64,000 nucleotides of DNA from Synanceia verrucosa. Taxonomy: Eukaryota > Chordata > Actinopteri > Perciformes > Synanceiidae. Within the stretch, counting starts at the first letter, position 1. Each line of letters opens with the position of its first letter. The notes beneath the pieces were generated by a model that was not told the origin of the DNA, searched no databases, and saw only the letters and a program-made list of their open reading frames with translations. Both the position numbers and the translations under genes were made by a program. Of the stretch, positions 32,521 to 43,533 are shown piece after piece. The DNA is taken from contig CM056570.1 in the NCBI GenBank assembly GCA_029721515.1, positions 2,426,533 through 2,490,532 on the forward strand. Direction: 5' to 3'.

Positions 32521-33000
32521 AATATTTAGAGTTTCTTAAAGAGTCTTAAAATGTCTTAAATTAAAATCTGGATAATTATTGTCTTAAATTTGCTGTATGT
32601 ATTGAATTTTCAGATGGTGCATTTAATGACTATGGGAAACTGCAGTATTCAGAGATTTACTGCAATTTTGCAGGTTATTTTGTTCACAAAGTTCACTTCT
32701 TTGTTCTTGAAAGTTCTGAAATTAAAGTTGTAGAAAAGTATTATGCCTTCAATTTATATCATTGTTGCAAGTGTTAAAAGGTTGAAAGAAATATTAAAAA
32801 GTATTATTGGAGATTAATTGGTTAGCATATATTTTTCCTGGTAAATATCAACATCGCATGGGCCTCAAAAACTACATATTGATCGGGCCCTGCAATAAAT
32901 TGACTATTTTCTTCCAAAGAAATTATTATGACATTTTTGGGTCTAAAAGTAAGGTCTTAAAAATATTAAATTTGACTTTTAAAATGGCGCAAGAACCCTG
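32520..33000 (+). repeat. Dispersed repeat family A, copy 3
   Basis: Same order of landmarks as 3640-4120, including AGAGATTTACTGCAATTTTG, AAGTTCACTTCTTTGTTCTT and GCAATAAATTGACTATTTTC. It ends AAATTTGACTTTTAAAATGG then CAAGAACCCTGA. Confidence 0.8.
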
Positions 33001-33259
33001 AGGTATGTACTAAAGAAATATTTTTTATGGCAAATTAAATAAAATTTCAATAAATAAATTTTATCATTATTATATTAGATATTATTCTAAATATATTATT
33101 ACTATTTGGACTATGGATATGACTATGATGATATGTATATATTATCAAGTGTAAAAATAAAATAAAAACTGTGAAAATTTGCTGTGCAACTCAGAAGCAA
33201 ATTATTTTTTTTTGTGTTTTGATGACAGAAATGAGTCCAGTTGTATTAACATCACCATT

Positions 33260-33745
33260 GATGCTATATGCAAACAGCAGGAATGAGCTGCAGTAGAGTC
33301 TGCTTAAAGCCTCCACTGTCCATCAGAGGGTCAGAGGGGTTGTCCATGATGGAGGTGAGCTTAGCTAACGTCCTCCTCTCAGCCACCTCCTCTGTGGAGT
33401 CCAGGGATCAGTCCAGGACAGAGCTGGTCCAGGACAGAGCTGGTCCTCCTGACCAGCCTGTTCAGTCTCTTCCTGTCCCTCTCTGTCCTCCCTACTCCCC
33501 AGACGCCACCACAGTGTCATATAAGGTCCTCGGCAGAGTCCTGCAGACTCCAAAGGACCTCAGTCTGCTCAGCAGGTGAAGACGACTTTGGCCCTTCTTA
33601 TACAGGACATCTGGTCCAGTTTATTATTAATAAGGTGAACACCCAGGTACTTGTAGTCTCCACCTTGCCCATGTCCAGACCCTGGATGTTCACTGGAGCA
33701 GTCAGGCTCCTTCATCTCATCTGATCGTTTCTTTTTGGCCACATA
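33260..33745 (-). pseudogene. Decayed LINE reverse transcriptase, 3' end of ORF2
   Basis: Conceptual - strand translation in changing frames gives YKYLGVHLINNK, then DRKRLNRLVRRTSSVL-like text and MDNPS-like words, the C-terminal region of fish non-LTR retrotransposon polymerases. Stops and frame changes break it. Only about 480 bp survive, so it cannot be active. Confidence 0.7.
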
Positions 33746-35946
33746 ATGCAGCAGAAACACGTTGATGTTGGTGTTTGTGAACTGTTGTTTACCATAGTGA
33801 ATGTAAATGCAATTTTCAGTCTCTTTTTGCTTTGTTTTTGGTCTCCAACAGCTCCTGAGGGAACGTATCTGGCTCTTCAGCTGCCTCCTCTTCCTCCACT
33901 GTGCTCTGTCACTGACTCAGCCTGCTGTTTTTATGGCTGCTGTTCTTTTTCTCCATAAACAGCTGCCTGCTGTGGTTTACTAAACTATCTCACCATCAGG
34001 TCCTTTAGTTGCTGTTCTGGATCTTTTGATTGCATTTGGAATCCTTTCAACAGCTAACAGCACCTGACTTGATGAACTGCAATGTTTAATTTCAAAATTC
34101 ACTTCTCCTCATATGAAAAATACCACTTGTAAACAACACAATATGTCCAGTTGAAGGACCAGTAAACAGAAATTTAATTTCCTGACAAATAAGAGATCAT
34201 AACTCACGTTATGGTATTGCCATTCAAATTCAGCGCAGCTTGTCCTGTTTTGAATTAAATCCCCCAGTTCTGAAAGGAAGGATAAACAAGCAGAGCTCAG
34301 GCGGAAATGCCAAAAATGAAAAAGTAAATGAAAAAAGGCCAAATAGCTGCACCTTGAGGAGATGACAAAGAGAAGAATGACTAATAGAAACTGAAAATGG
34401 ATGCTTTGATTTTCTTCACCAAGAGTCTGAATCATCGGGTGACTTTCTAGAGTTGTTGTGACGCTGACATGTGATTTATGTCGAAACAACTTCCTCACAC
34501 ATGCACAGAGTGATAAATCCAGCTTCTATACATCCATTTTTATCTCCTCTTAAAAAAAAACTCTCTTGCCAGATGAAGATTTTTTTTCTGTCCTCTCCTG
34601 TCCTCATGTGTCCATTAAAGCTAACACTTTAGCCATGCTAATATGACTCCTTATGTCCCCCCTCAACATGAATTATTAATTAATCAATTATTATTAATTA
34701 TTATCTAATATTGTTCTGTCCACTTTGCTGCTGTAACTCCCAGATTTAGCGCTAATTAGCAAATGCTAGCATGCTAACATACTAAAGTAAGACGCTGAAC
34801 ATGGTGAGCATCACAGGATTGTCACTGTGAGCGTGTTAGCTTCATGTTAGCTACATGTTAGCAGCACTCTGTCTGTAAGTACAACCTCACAGAGCTGCTA
34901 GCATTGCTGTTGACTCTTATCTTGTCTTATTTTGATAGTGCTTCTTCCTCTTCCTTTTTGTGAGTCAGTTATGAAGAGATATTTGAAATGCCAACATGAT
35001 GCTGCAGCCAGCTCTTCCTAATAACTCCTTGATTACACCCCTTTCTCTGACTGTAGACCAAAGACTCGGGCGTGTCTCCGATCCTTGAGCCTCAGCAGAC
35101 CGAGGCATGGATCCCATCACGATATGCCGTCCATCACGTCAGCTCCTATCTCGGTGTCTTTATGGACCTGGTAATTGAAAGCAGGCTGCCTGATAGGCCC
35201 TTTTCCATTTGGTTCCTGGGCTTTAGATTAAAGACGTCGATAGCGCCTGGCGCTCCTCAAAAAGCAGATGTGAAATATTACGGGCTCAGACCACTACACT
35301 CTGCTGTCAGCTATCTGACCTGCAGAGGGTCCTGTGTGGGAAGAAGAGCTGAGAAACAACCCCCGCCTCCCCCCGGGCTCTGTGTTTTGCATCGCCCGGT
35401 CTAGAGCCTTACCATATCACTGCCTGCACCACAGCTGTCACTGTTTGTATATTTGATATACTGACGGATGCAGAAAAGGAACAGGTGTTGCATATTAGTG
35501 CCACTATTTTATTCTACGTCCCCCCTCCTCTGGGGGGAAAAAAAAGAACAAGTGTCCCGTGGTCGATGGAGTTGTCAGAGTGCATCATGGTAATATACGG
35601 CGATCTGACTTTAAAACGAAGCCTTGCTACAAAGCGCTGCTTTCACAGTTTCCCTGAGGAAGAGGAAGAGGCACAGAAAGGGAAAGTGAATAAGTGAATT
35701 CATGTGGTTCAGGTGAACCGACCCCAAAGACGGGTCAGAAACACGGGAATGTCTTTGAGCGTCGACCCTTTCCCGTCCTGCCGTCTCCTCTCAGTGCGTC
35801 CTGATGATCTCTATTGACTTTGTAAGAAGTTCGACCACAGATGGAAACCTACACATTTGGTTTTGACGTTTATGTCAACGTTTTTCTTAGAAATTACATA
35901 TACATATATTTTAAATGATCCTTGCAGTTAAATTGATTTTCTTGTC

Positions 35947-36305
35947 ATGGGTGGAAAGTAACTAAGTACTGTGCTGTGATAATGCTCATATTTGATCTCA
36001 GAGGGAAATATTGTACTTTTTACTCTTGAACACATATTTGAGGTATTTTCTTATCATGTGAACATGAACACGTATAAGTACAGCTTTAATTACTGTACTT
36101 AAGTACGACTGTTTCTGTATAACAATCACAGTTTGTACACTGATTATTTTACTTTTATGCTTTAAGTACTTTTCTTGATTATTCATGGAGACTTTTACTT
36201 ACTTAATATGTTGGTGGAAGACTGTTACTTACAGCAGAGTACTTTTACAGCGCAGTATTAGTTGTTTTACTGAAGTAAAGGATGGGAATACTTCCTCCAC
36301 CCCTG
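35947..36305 (+). mobile_element. GTGGAAAGTAACT-type MITE, near-complete
   Basis: The left end GGGTGGAAAGTAACTAAGTA and right end AATACTTCCTCCACCCCTG form imperfect TIRs. The interior has CTCAGAGGGAAATATTGTAC and repeated ACTTTTACTT words. The family is common in fish and has hAT-like ends. Flanking target duplication not clear. Confidence 0.7.
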
Positions 36306-37337
36306 CTCCTTTCTTCAGTGCAGCACAGTTTGTTGTCACAGCAGTAACATTCCAGTTATTTGAACTGCACATAAATCTGAAACCGCCTGAACCGCAGGCG
36401 TACGTTGCGGACTACCTGACTTTTTAAGTGGACTTTTGGTTTCCTAACGGACTGCCAGTAGCTTAACCGAATATATACTTTGTCACGGGCTATCGCTCAC
36501 ATATCAGCCCGTGTTTTCTGGTTAATATTTTACTTCTTGGACACATTTTGAATCCCTCGCTGTGCCTCTGGCCTGCAGAGCACCGTTTGGCTTCCCTCAC
36601 CTCGTTGGTCTTGTTTTGTGTTTGTAAGACAGAGGTGGGTTGCCTCACCGTCTTTCCTCGCTTGTTTAGCTCCTCAGACAAATCCCCTCAGACAGAAACC
36701 TGGTCCCCCCCACAGAGAACAGCCTCATTAGGTTTTGTTGCACAAACTGGAGAATTTTGACCGGCCGAGGGACACATGTTGCTTGCTGTGGCCTGACCCT
36801 GCAGCTCTGGGCCTTGTCGAATTGTATTTGGCTCAGATGGCTCCCAGTCAGGGGCTCGGTTACCCCCCTGGATCAGCCTCATTCATCCTCTCTGAGGCCT
36901 GCAGACCTTAAGGTTCTTGTTGAGGCAACATAGAGGGCTGACGCTGCCATCACGAGGTATGGTTTAGTGAATATGACTACGCTTAGCGTGCTAATTTAAT
37001 GATGAGAGCAAACTGCACTGAAGCGCACAATGCACTGTGTGCAGAGAGGAAAGAGGGATGCTTGTTTGCACCTGGGATGCACATTGAAACAGGCCGGCTC
37101 TATCAATACATGTTATCAATAGGAGGTAGTAATCACTGCCCTCCACCCTGACTCCTCTGATCCAGTTTTTTATTATATTTTTGGACATTGTATTGACGGT
37201 GATCTCATTTTCTGTTTGAATTGATGCGCAAATTTGTTATCACAATGACCCACACATACATGCATTTGCATTTATATACTCCAAACAAGAAAAGTAGTTT
37301 ATTTTTTTCCTGGCTGTTGATAAATGCACATATGTGC

Positions 37338-37565
37338 AAGGGGTGGGAAAAATATTAATATTGCAATATATTGCAATACTTTTTCTTCTGATGTAATATA
37401 GATTTTTAATTCCTTAATATTGATTTTTTTCCCCCAAAAAAGTAATGTTCTGGGGGAAAAATTGGAAATACCACAATATATCGCAACATCACAATATAGA
37501 AATAATATATTGTATAGTGACTAAAGTATTGAGTCAAGTATAAGTCCTTTCCAATACCCACAACT
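37338..37565 (+). repeat. CAATATATCGC-type repeat
   Basis: GGGGTGGGAAAAATATTAAT, TTGCAATATATTGCAATACT, CCTTAATATTGATTTTTTTC and TATCGCAACATCACAATATA run in the same order as 18800-19105. It ends AAGTCCTTTCCAATACCCAC. Confidence 0.6.
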
Positions 37566-38799
37566 AATATGTGCATATATGTATTTACATTTATATTTAA
37601 CTTGTATATTTCACATTTGTCCTGTGAAATATCCTAACATCTACTGGATGGTTGTGCAGAAATCATTGATGGCTTCCTGATGACTTTGGTAACAAGGTTG
37701 ACGTTTGGGCTTTTGAATGAAATGTCTCAGCACCTGTTGGATGCGTTGCTGTGTAATTTCAAACATTAATTTGTAGTAACCTTTGTTGCCGCTTCATCAG
37801 GTCAGTATTTTGATTTGTCCGATACTTCAAACCTGCAACTTGATATTCCCATCAGCCTCAGCTTTGCGTTGTGTTTATTGATATGTATTAGTAAAAGTTA
37901 GCATGCTAACACGCTAAATTAACAAAACAAACCGGTTTAGCATCAGCATGTTTTTGCGAGCTTGTTAGATTTCTAATATTAGCATTAGCTCAACAACAGC
38001 TTGTATATCTACATATGTGGTTGTCAGTCGTTGTCTGCAGTTTTTGCGGTGCGTTCAAGTGCATCATTTTGTCTGAGAAACAGACGGACCTTGTAAGACG
38101 GACAGAAAGCTATTCAATTACTCAGACAGGCCGCACGCTTTATGAAGGGCGTTCCTCCCTCAACCATCCCAGCTGGATGCATTATCATTGTCATTCATGT
38201 GAGGCATTCACAGTCTGGGATATGATTAAAAGGGGTAGATAACTAATGAACTGGCAAACTGTGATGCAGATGGAAAGAGTCACCTTCACCTTGGATTAGC
38301 AAATGGACAAAAAACAAAAGATTGATGCAGAGGGTTTCCAGAAATATCCGTTCTGTTGTTGTGTTATAAGTATGCCATGCATAATGAGTACCCAGCAGTA
38401 CCGAGAGGATGTCGTAGAGGTGCTCTGAAGTCTTTCTCCGTCAGCCCATTACTGGTGAATGGTTGCAGTGGCTCGCCCTCATAGGAACCAGTGCAAGCCA
38501 ACATTGGGTAATGGTGGACATATGGAATATGTAACTCGCCACCGGGTCTCAGGGGCTCTCAACACCTAGCCTCTGATTTCCAGCAGGCTTTTTCATCCTC
38601 AAAAAGAATCAAGTTAAAACATTTCACTCAGTATTTTAACAGATCCTATTACTGTATGTTTCCTCTTTTGATTTAACGATGGAGGAAGTCATTTCCTGAT
38701 GGATTTTCTAGTTTTACATCAAATGCAGACCAGCGGACAACACACAAATCGATACCTTTAATATGCTGTGTTCTTGTCCAGTTTACTGTCCCAGATGAG

Positions 38800-38915
38800 T
38801 AAAGAAACAAGGAAATATTCACATTTAAAAAGCTCCAATCAGAGAATTTAGACTTTTTAGCGATTAGTTTAATAGTTGACAACCAATCTGTTGATTGTTG
38901 CAGCTCTAGTTGGCA
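38800..38915 (+). mobile_element. ATTAATCGATTA-type MITE, right-end fragment
   Basis: GGAAATATTCACATTTAAAA, CAATCAGAGAATTTAGACTT and TTGATTGTTGCAGCTCTAG match the right part of the family. Confidence 0.6.
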
Positions 38916-41900
38916 AAGAAGGGAGAAAGAGAGGATAAAAAATATGTAAACAGACACATTTAGTTGACTGTAAAGTTGGATTCATGTCTCTGATGCACCA
39001 TTATGGATCCTGCCAGCTGGGTTAACAATAGGTCCAAGGTACGGCTTGCTTTTTTTGAAAACCCACCAGCAAATAGTCTGATCAGTGCTGACTTTGCCCA
39101 CTTTACCAGTCAGTGCAGATTCCTCCAATTACTGTTGGAAATACCCTGCTTCTGCTCAAGAAAGCTGTGTGATATCCGTCCTCTGCACTCCACCACTGGT
39201 CAAGAAACAACTTTTTATAGTCACTGAAGCTTGTGGGGGGAAAAACAGAGGAAGGAATGTGGATTTTAGTCTTCTCACTCATCAAATGTTGAGTTTTTCG
39301 TTGCATGCACACCTGTGGGGTTGTGTGGGATTACAGTATCAGTGGGTGTGGCAGTGGGCGCCATCTGTAACCAAACAAATCATTACTTTACAGTGACACT
39401 CTGGCATCCTTTACTGATCTGTCACTTAAATGTGGCAGCAGTTAAATCGACACAGAAATGACATGTTTCAGGGATTTGTCCCCACTCCTGGAAAGTCACA
39501 AAAATGACAAGGAACATGGCTCATGCTGTGCACCACTGACCTGCTGTAAGCTGACGGACAGGACAAGTCCAAATTCCACTAATACTTTACACCAAATTGC
39601 AGCTCACCGCTTAATCATTACCGACATGCCCCTCACGGTGCCAGTCTGCCTGCGTCGTCGATGCAGTTGGCAGGTCACCAAGATATTAAACCGCTGCAGG
39701 TGAAGGAAAGAATAAGTGTGTGTGACTAATCTGTTGTATTTCATCCCAGTTACCACCCTTATTGGCAAACGCTGAGGGAAAGAAAATCTTTGAAACTCAG
39801 GAATTCAAAAGATCAGACATTTCCCCCGTGCCCTTTCGGTTTTTTTGGCCCACAGGCGGTATGACATAGTGTTTTGGAAAACTGATATGTTGACATTTTT
39901 ATTCTGGTGAAAGTCTTTGTGTTGTAGAAATGTCACATCCTGACAGACCTTTTGTCATGACTCAATCTCCTCACACAATGCCTGCATTATTTGACTGAAC
40001 CCTTTGCTCTGAGTCCCTTAGTTCAGTTTTAGAGACCCTGCAGAGATCAGTAATACCGGACCATGTGCCCTGCACGGTGGATGGAAAACTGGACCTTAAC
40101 GATCACAGATGGAGAACTGGCTTTTCTAAACCCCTACAGAGCAAAATCTTTTTTCCTCCTCTGCTTTCTCTCACTGCTGCCAGAACATTGGTACATTTAA
40201 CAAGTGGTTTGCCTCATGCTACTTCTCTTTTATGATATAAAACATATAGAGTGGTGCTACCACTCGTCATGGCTCAGTCTTTGCTGTGTAAACACATTTT
40301 GGAGTTAATTTTACAGATTTTAACTAACCTAAGTACTGAAGGTATTGCCATGTGTTGTAAGGTGGTATTTTTTCATGTTTTATTATATTGAGCCAAAATG
40401 TTACTGATAATATAATATGATCAAACCATGGAGTTCAGCTCTGGATTGTGCTCATCATCATTATCTATAACCCACCATCCTCACAACAAAGTTGTCTCAA
40501 GAGAACTCACCCAGCTTTAGTCCTTGCTCTGTCTCTTCCTCTGCTTTACTCTCCTGAAAGGCGTCCATGAGTCTGAAACCTTAATTCAATAAGAGATAAA
40601 TTGAAAGAATGTGCAAATGTAAGGCATATTTTAGGCTCGTCGGCCAGAGGAACATTTTGAGAGAGTGTTTGGTGCTCCCCTTGTCAACTTAACTGCCCTC
40701 TTCCCTCCTTCATTTTCCCTCGCCGTGCTGTAAATCGTCCCAGGGATCCATCTGCTTTTCTTGCCGTGGACCAGTTCAGAGGGCGTTCATTAGACTGACA
40801 CAAACCAGAGAGGGGTTGTGAGGGTGGGAAGGTGCTCCCAGGGAGGGAGAAAGGGAGCGGTGTTGGCCTCGGCCCAAGCCTCCGACCCTGGAGGACCTGG
40901 TGTTTGGGTCACAGTGCAGAGGTGGATGCTGGGTACAGATGGAGTGAGGGTTAGCCTAATCCATTCACTTGTAGCTAAAAGGCTAACTGTAGAGTCGCTG
41001 CCAAGCAGAACGATTTAACATGCCTTGTCTCCTCATCCCTCTGTCTTCCCTTTCCACTTCCCTCTTGTCCATCTTCTTACCTTTGTCCTTGCCCTGAGCC
41101 TCGTCCTCCTTGCTGTTGTTTTTGCACAGTTTCAGTGCTGGTGTAGTGATTTAACTGCATTTTAATCTGGGTAATTTCATGTCTGTTTTTGTAACATGCT
41201 TTTTTTTGTTAGCCTACTCAGGAAGGACCAGGTATTTTTCTTTCCCAGCCAGCGAGTTTTTTCTTCTTCCATGTGACTTGAAACAGACAAAAAACACATG
41301 TACTGCACTGCATGCCAGTTTGATAAAGTTATACGGACACATCTGCATGCAAACAATCCCATATGGTGCATACATGCACAGAAATGCACAGCCGTTCATG
41401 TCAACATTACTGAACTACGGCACCATTTGGCTTGCATTTCCTTGGAGCGGGGGGGTGGAGTAGATTGAATGTAGTACTTCAAAGCTCTCTGTTTTTAGCA
41501 CAGTGTTTCACTAATGTTCATTTTGTTTTGGATTCCTGGAGGACGCTGCAGGGCTCTGAGTGGCTGACGGTGACCCAGGCCGGTCTCTGGCTGGGGAGCT
41601 GGTGGTTCTGGCGAGCCCGCCTGCCTGGCTTCTGTGTTGGGGTATATTTACTAATGGCACTCTCTGGGTTGTTGGCAACTCCTCAGTCCTTCCCTACTGT
41701 ATGGTCTTTGTGGTTCGCACTGCATCATTGTGTCGGGTGAAGGCTGGATGTACAGAGCTGCTTTTAACAGCCAACTCTTGTCAGAGAATTCAGATCCTCC
41801 TCCTGTACGGTTAATATCTTTCTTATACTGCAGTTTTCATTTCTCCACATTGTTTTCCTTCCATTTATTACAAATTAATCACCAATTAATTGACTATCCT

Positions 41901-43091
41901 GTGTTGTGTGACCAACTTTCCGGAAAGATCTTCAATTCACATTCATAGAAAACAAAAAAAATGCATTGCTTCTGATCAGCTTTCTCTCATTCAGTTATGA
42001 AAGTGCACAAACTCTTCCAGTATGAGTCCCAGTCTTTTTTTTTTTTTCTAGACCTGTCTTGACAGGAAGCGAGACAGACCACAGAGAGAAAAACACTATT
42101 TTCTTCTCAATGGTGGCGCTTTGATGCAACTGATGATTAAATTCAGACCTGATTCAGCGCCAGGAAGCTGAACTAGATACATGACTAGTGTTTGAGTTGA
42201 CGTCATGGCTGACAGAATTTTGATCGATGTTATCAACACAGTTTGCATTAATTTTTTCAATATTAGGCCCTTTTTTCTTCTTTTTTTTGCATGTCATTTA
42301 CCAGAGATCTCACTACTGGAAGCAGAATTTTTAATTTCCTGTGTGCTAAAGTTTTTATGTACGAGAAGACCATCCTTGATCATCAAATAGCTTTCATTAA
42401 ATTGGTGTGGGTTGGATTTAACTGGAATTAGAGAGTAAAAAACAGGCTATTTAAATAAGAAATAATCACTCTCCTCCACATGAAAAAGCCTTAAGAAATC
42501 AAGGCCTATTAGGACACGAGGCTTGAAGCCAGATCGCTCCCTGAGAGCCCAAACATGTACAGATTAATGCACACAACTCTTGGCTAGTCTTACGTCACCT
42601 TGTCGGACTCCAGTCTTGATGGTCTCTGGCTGCCAGTGCAGACCAGAGTCCTCTCACAGGATGTCCTCAGCTGTCAAGGCGACTCGAGAGTATTTCACTG
42701 CGTAGTGTTCAGTGAGTGAACTCATGGTCGTGTAGCTGTCCTTGTGTTCTCCCTCCTTACAGTTCGTTAATACTCACTTTTTGCTCTTTCAGTTGTGGCT
42801 TTAAGATGAAGGGTTGACGTTTGATGATGTCAGACTTATTAGACTTATTTGTTCTCTCTGATGATGTCCATTTCTTCTACAACATGAGTCTCTGAGCTTT
42901 ATTTGTGTGAATATCATTTGGATGGAGAGGAAAAACAAGGTATCAAGTGAAGCACTATCACTGTGCTGGTACTGGAACTGGTACTGGGATCATAGTTATT
43001 TTTAAATGATACCAGCAAGCCCAATAACAAATATATACATGTACATATATAATTAGACCAAAGCTTGACTTACTAACTTTATCAAAACTAC

Positions 43092-43533
43092 CAGTGCCAG
43101 TCCTTTTTTTTTCACAGCCGAAAGTGTCTTATTCCAGTGTTTTTTCCTATTTTGAATCATATTTCTAGACCCACAGAATATTTTGTACTATGTCTCTGAA
43201 AACAGTGAATAGCTCAAATGAAAGAAGAGACTCTCTATTTCATCATGAAAAAAATGTTTGTTTTTACCTTGTTCCATTCTTGTTTTATCAGAGGTAGAGT
43301 AGAGGACATTTTCATCAAAATCACCACTTTTTCTCCAGATTCTGTTTGTTTTGCTCTCTAATCTCGATCGTCTCCACTTCCTGTTTTGATCTCTGTGGTG
43401 TATACTGTCTCTTTATGCTCTGACTACATCTCCCAGAAGCCCCAACATTACTCACAGGCTGTGTGAGAGCACTCTTTTGTCCCTGTGGCTGAAAAAAGGA
43501 AAGACATACGTCTTTGGCGCTCAAAGAGTTAAT
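43092..43533 (+). mobile_element. TTAA-type MITE, copy 2
   Basis: About 440 bp very similar to the copies at 765-1229 and 55331-55815. The right end GGCGCTCAAAGAG abuts TTAA at 43530-43533; the left end is decayed to CAGTGCCAGTCC. It carries ACTACATCTCCCAGAAGCC at 43423-43441. Confidence 0.75.

Larger units (their letters stand above)
27779..33259 (+). other. Presumed intron or intergenic region, repeat-rich
   Basis: No coding exon recognised. It holds a MITE fragment (28225-28515), a candidate small exon (29591-29664), two CTCF-like motifs (29978, 30973), an ATTAATCGATTA-type MITE (30125-30505), a second MITE type (30920-31335) and repeat family A copy 3 (32520-33000). The run GCTAGCTAGC near 27860-27910 is a short low-complexity patch. 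Confidence 0.6.
33746..43091. other. Long non-coding stretch (intronic or intergenic)
   Basis: No coding exon recognised in 9.3 kb. It contains the MITE at 35947-36305, the CAATATATCGC-type repeat at 37338-37565 and an ATTAATCGATTA-type piece at 38800-38915. The block 35040-35405 is GC-richer, with a 110-codon open frame of no known family. Nothing else supports a gene. Confidence 0.6.

Noticed and set aside
34109..34498. 129-codon - strand frame
   Set aside because: Hydrophobic, Phe/Leu-rich translation of T-rich DNA; no family match and no splice context.
35072..35404. 110-codon frame after a pyrimidine-rich acceptor-like site
   Set aside because: No donor of good quality follows and the product resembles no known protein; kept only as a possible non-coding conserved block.
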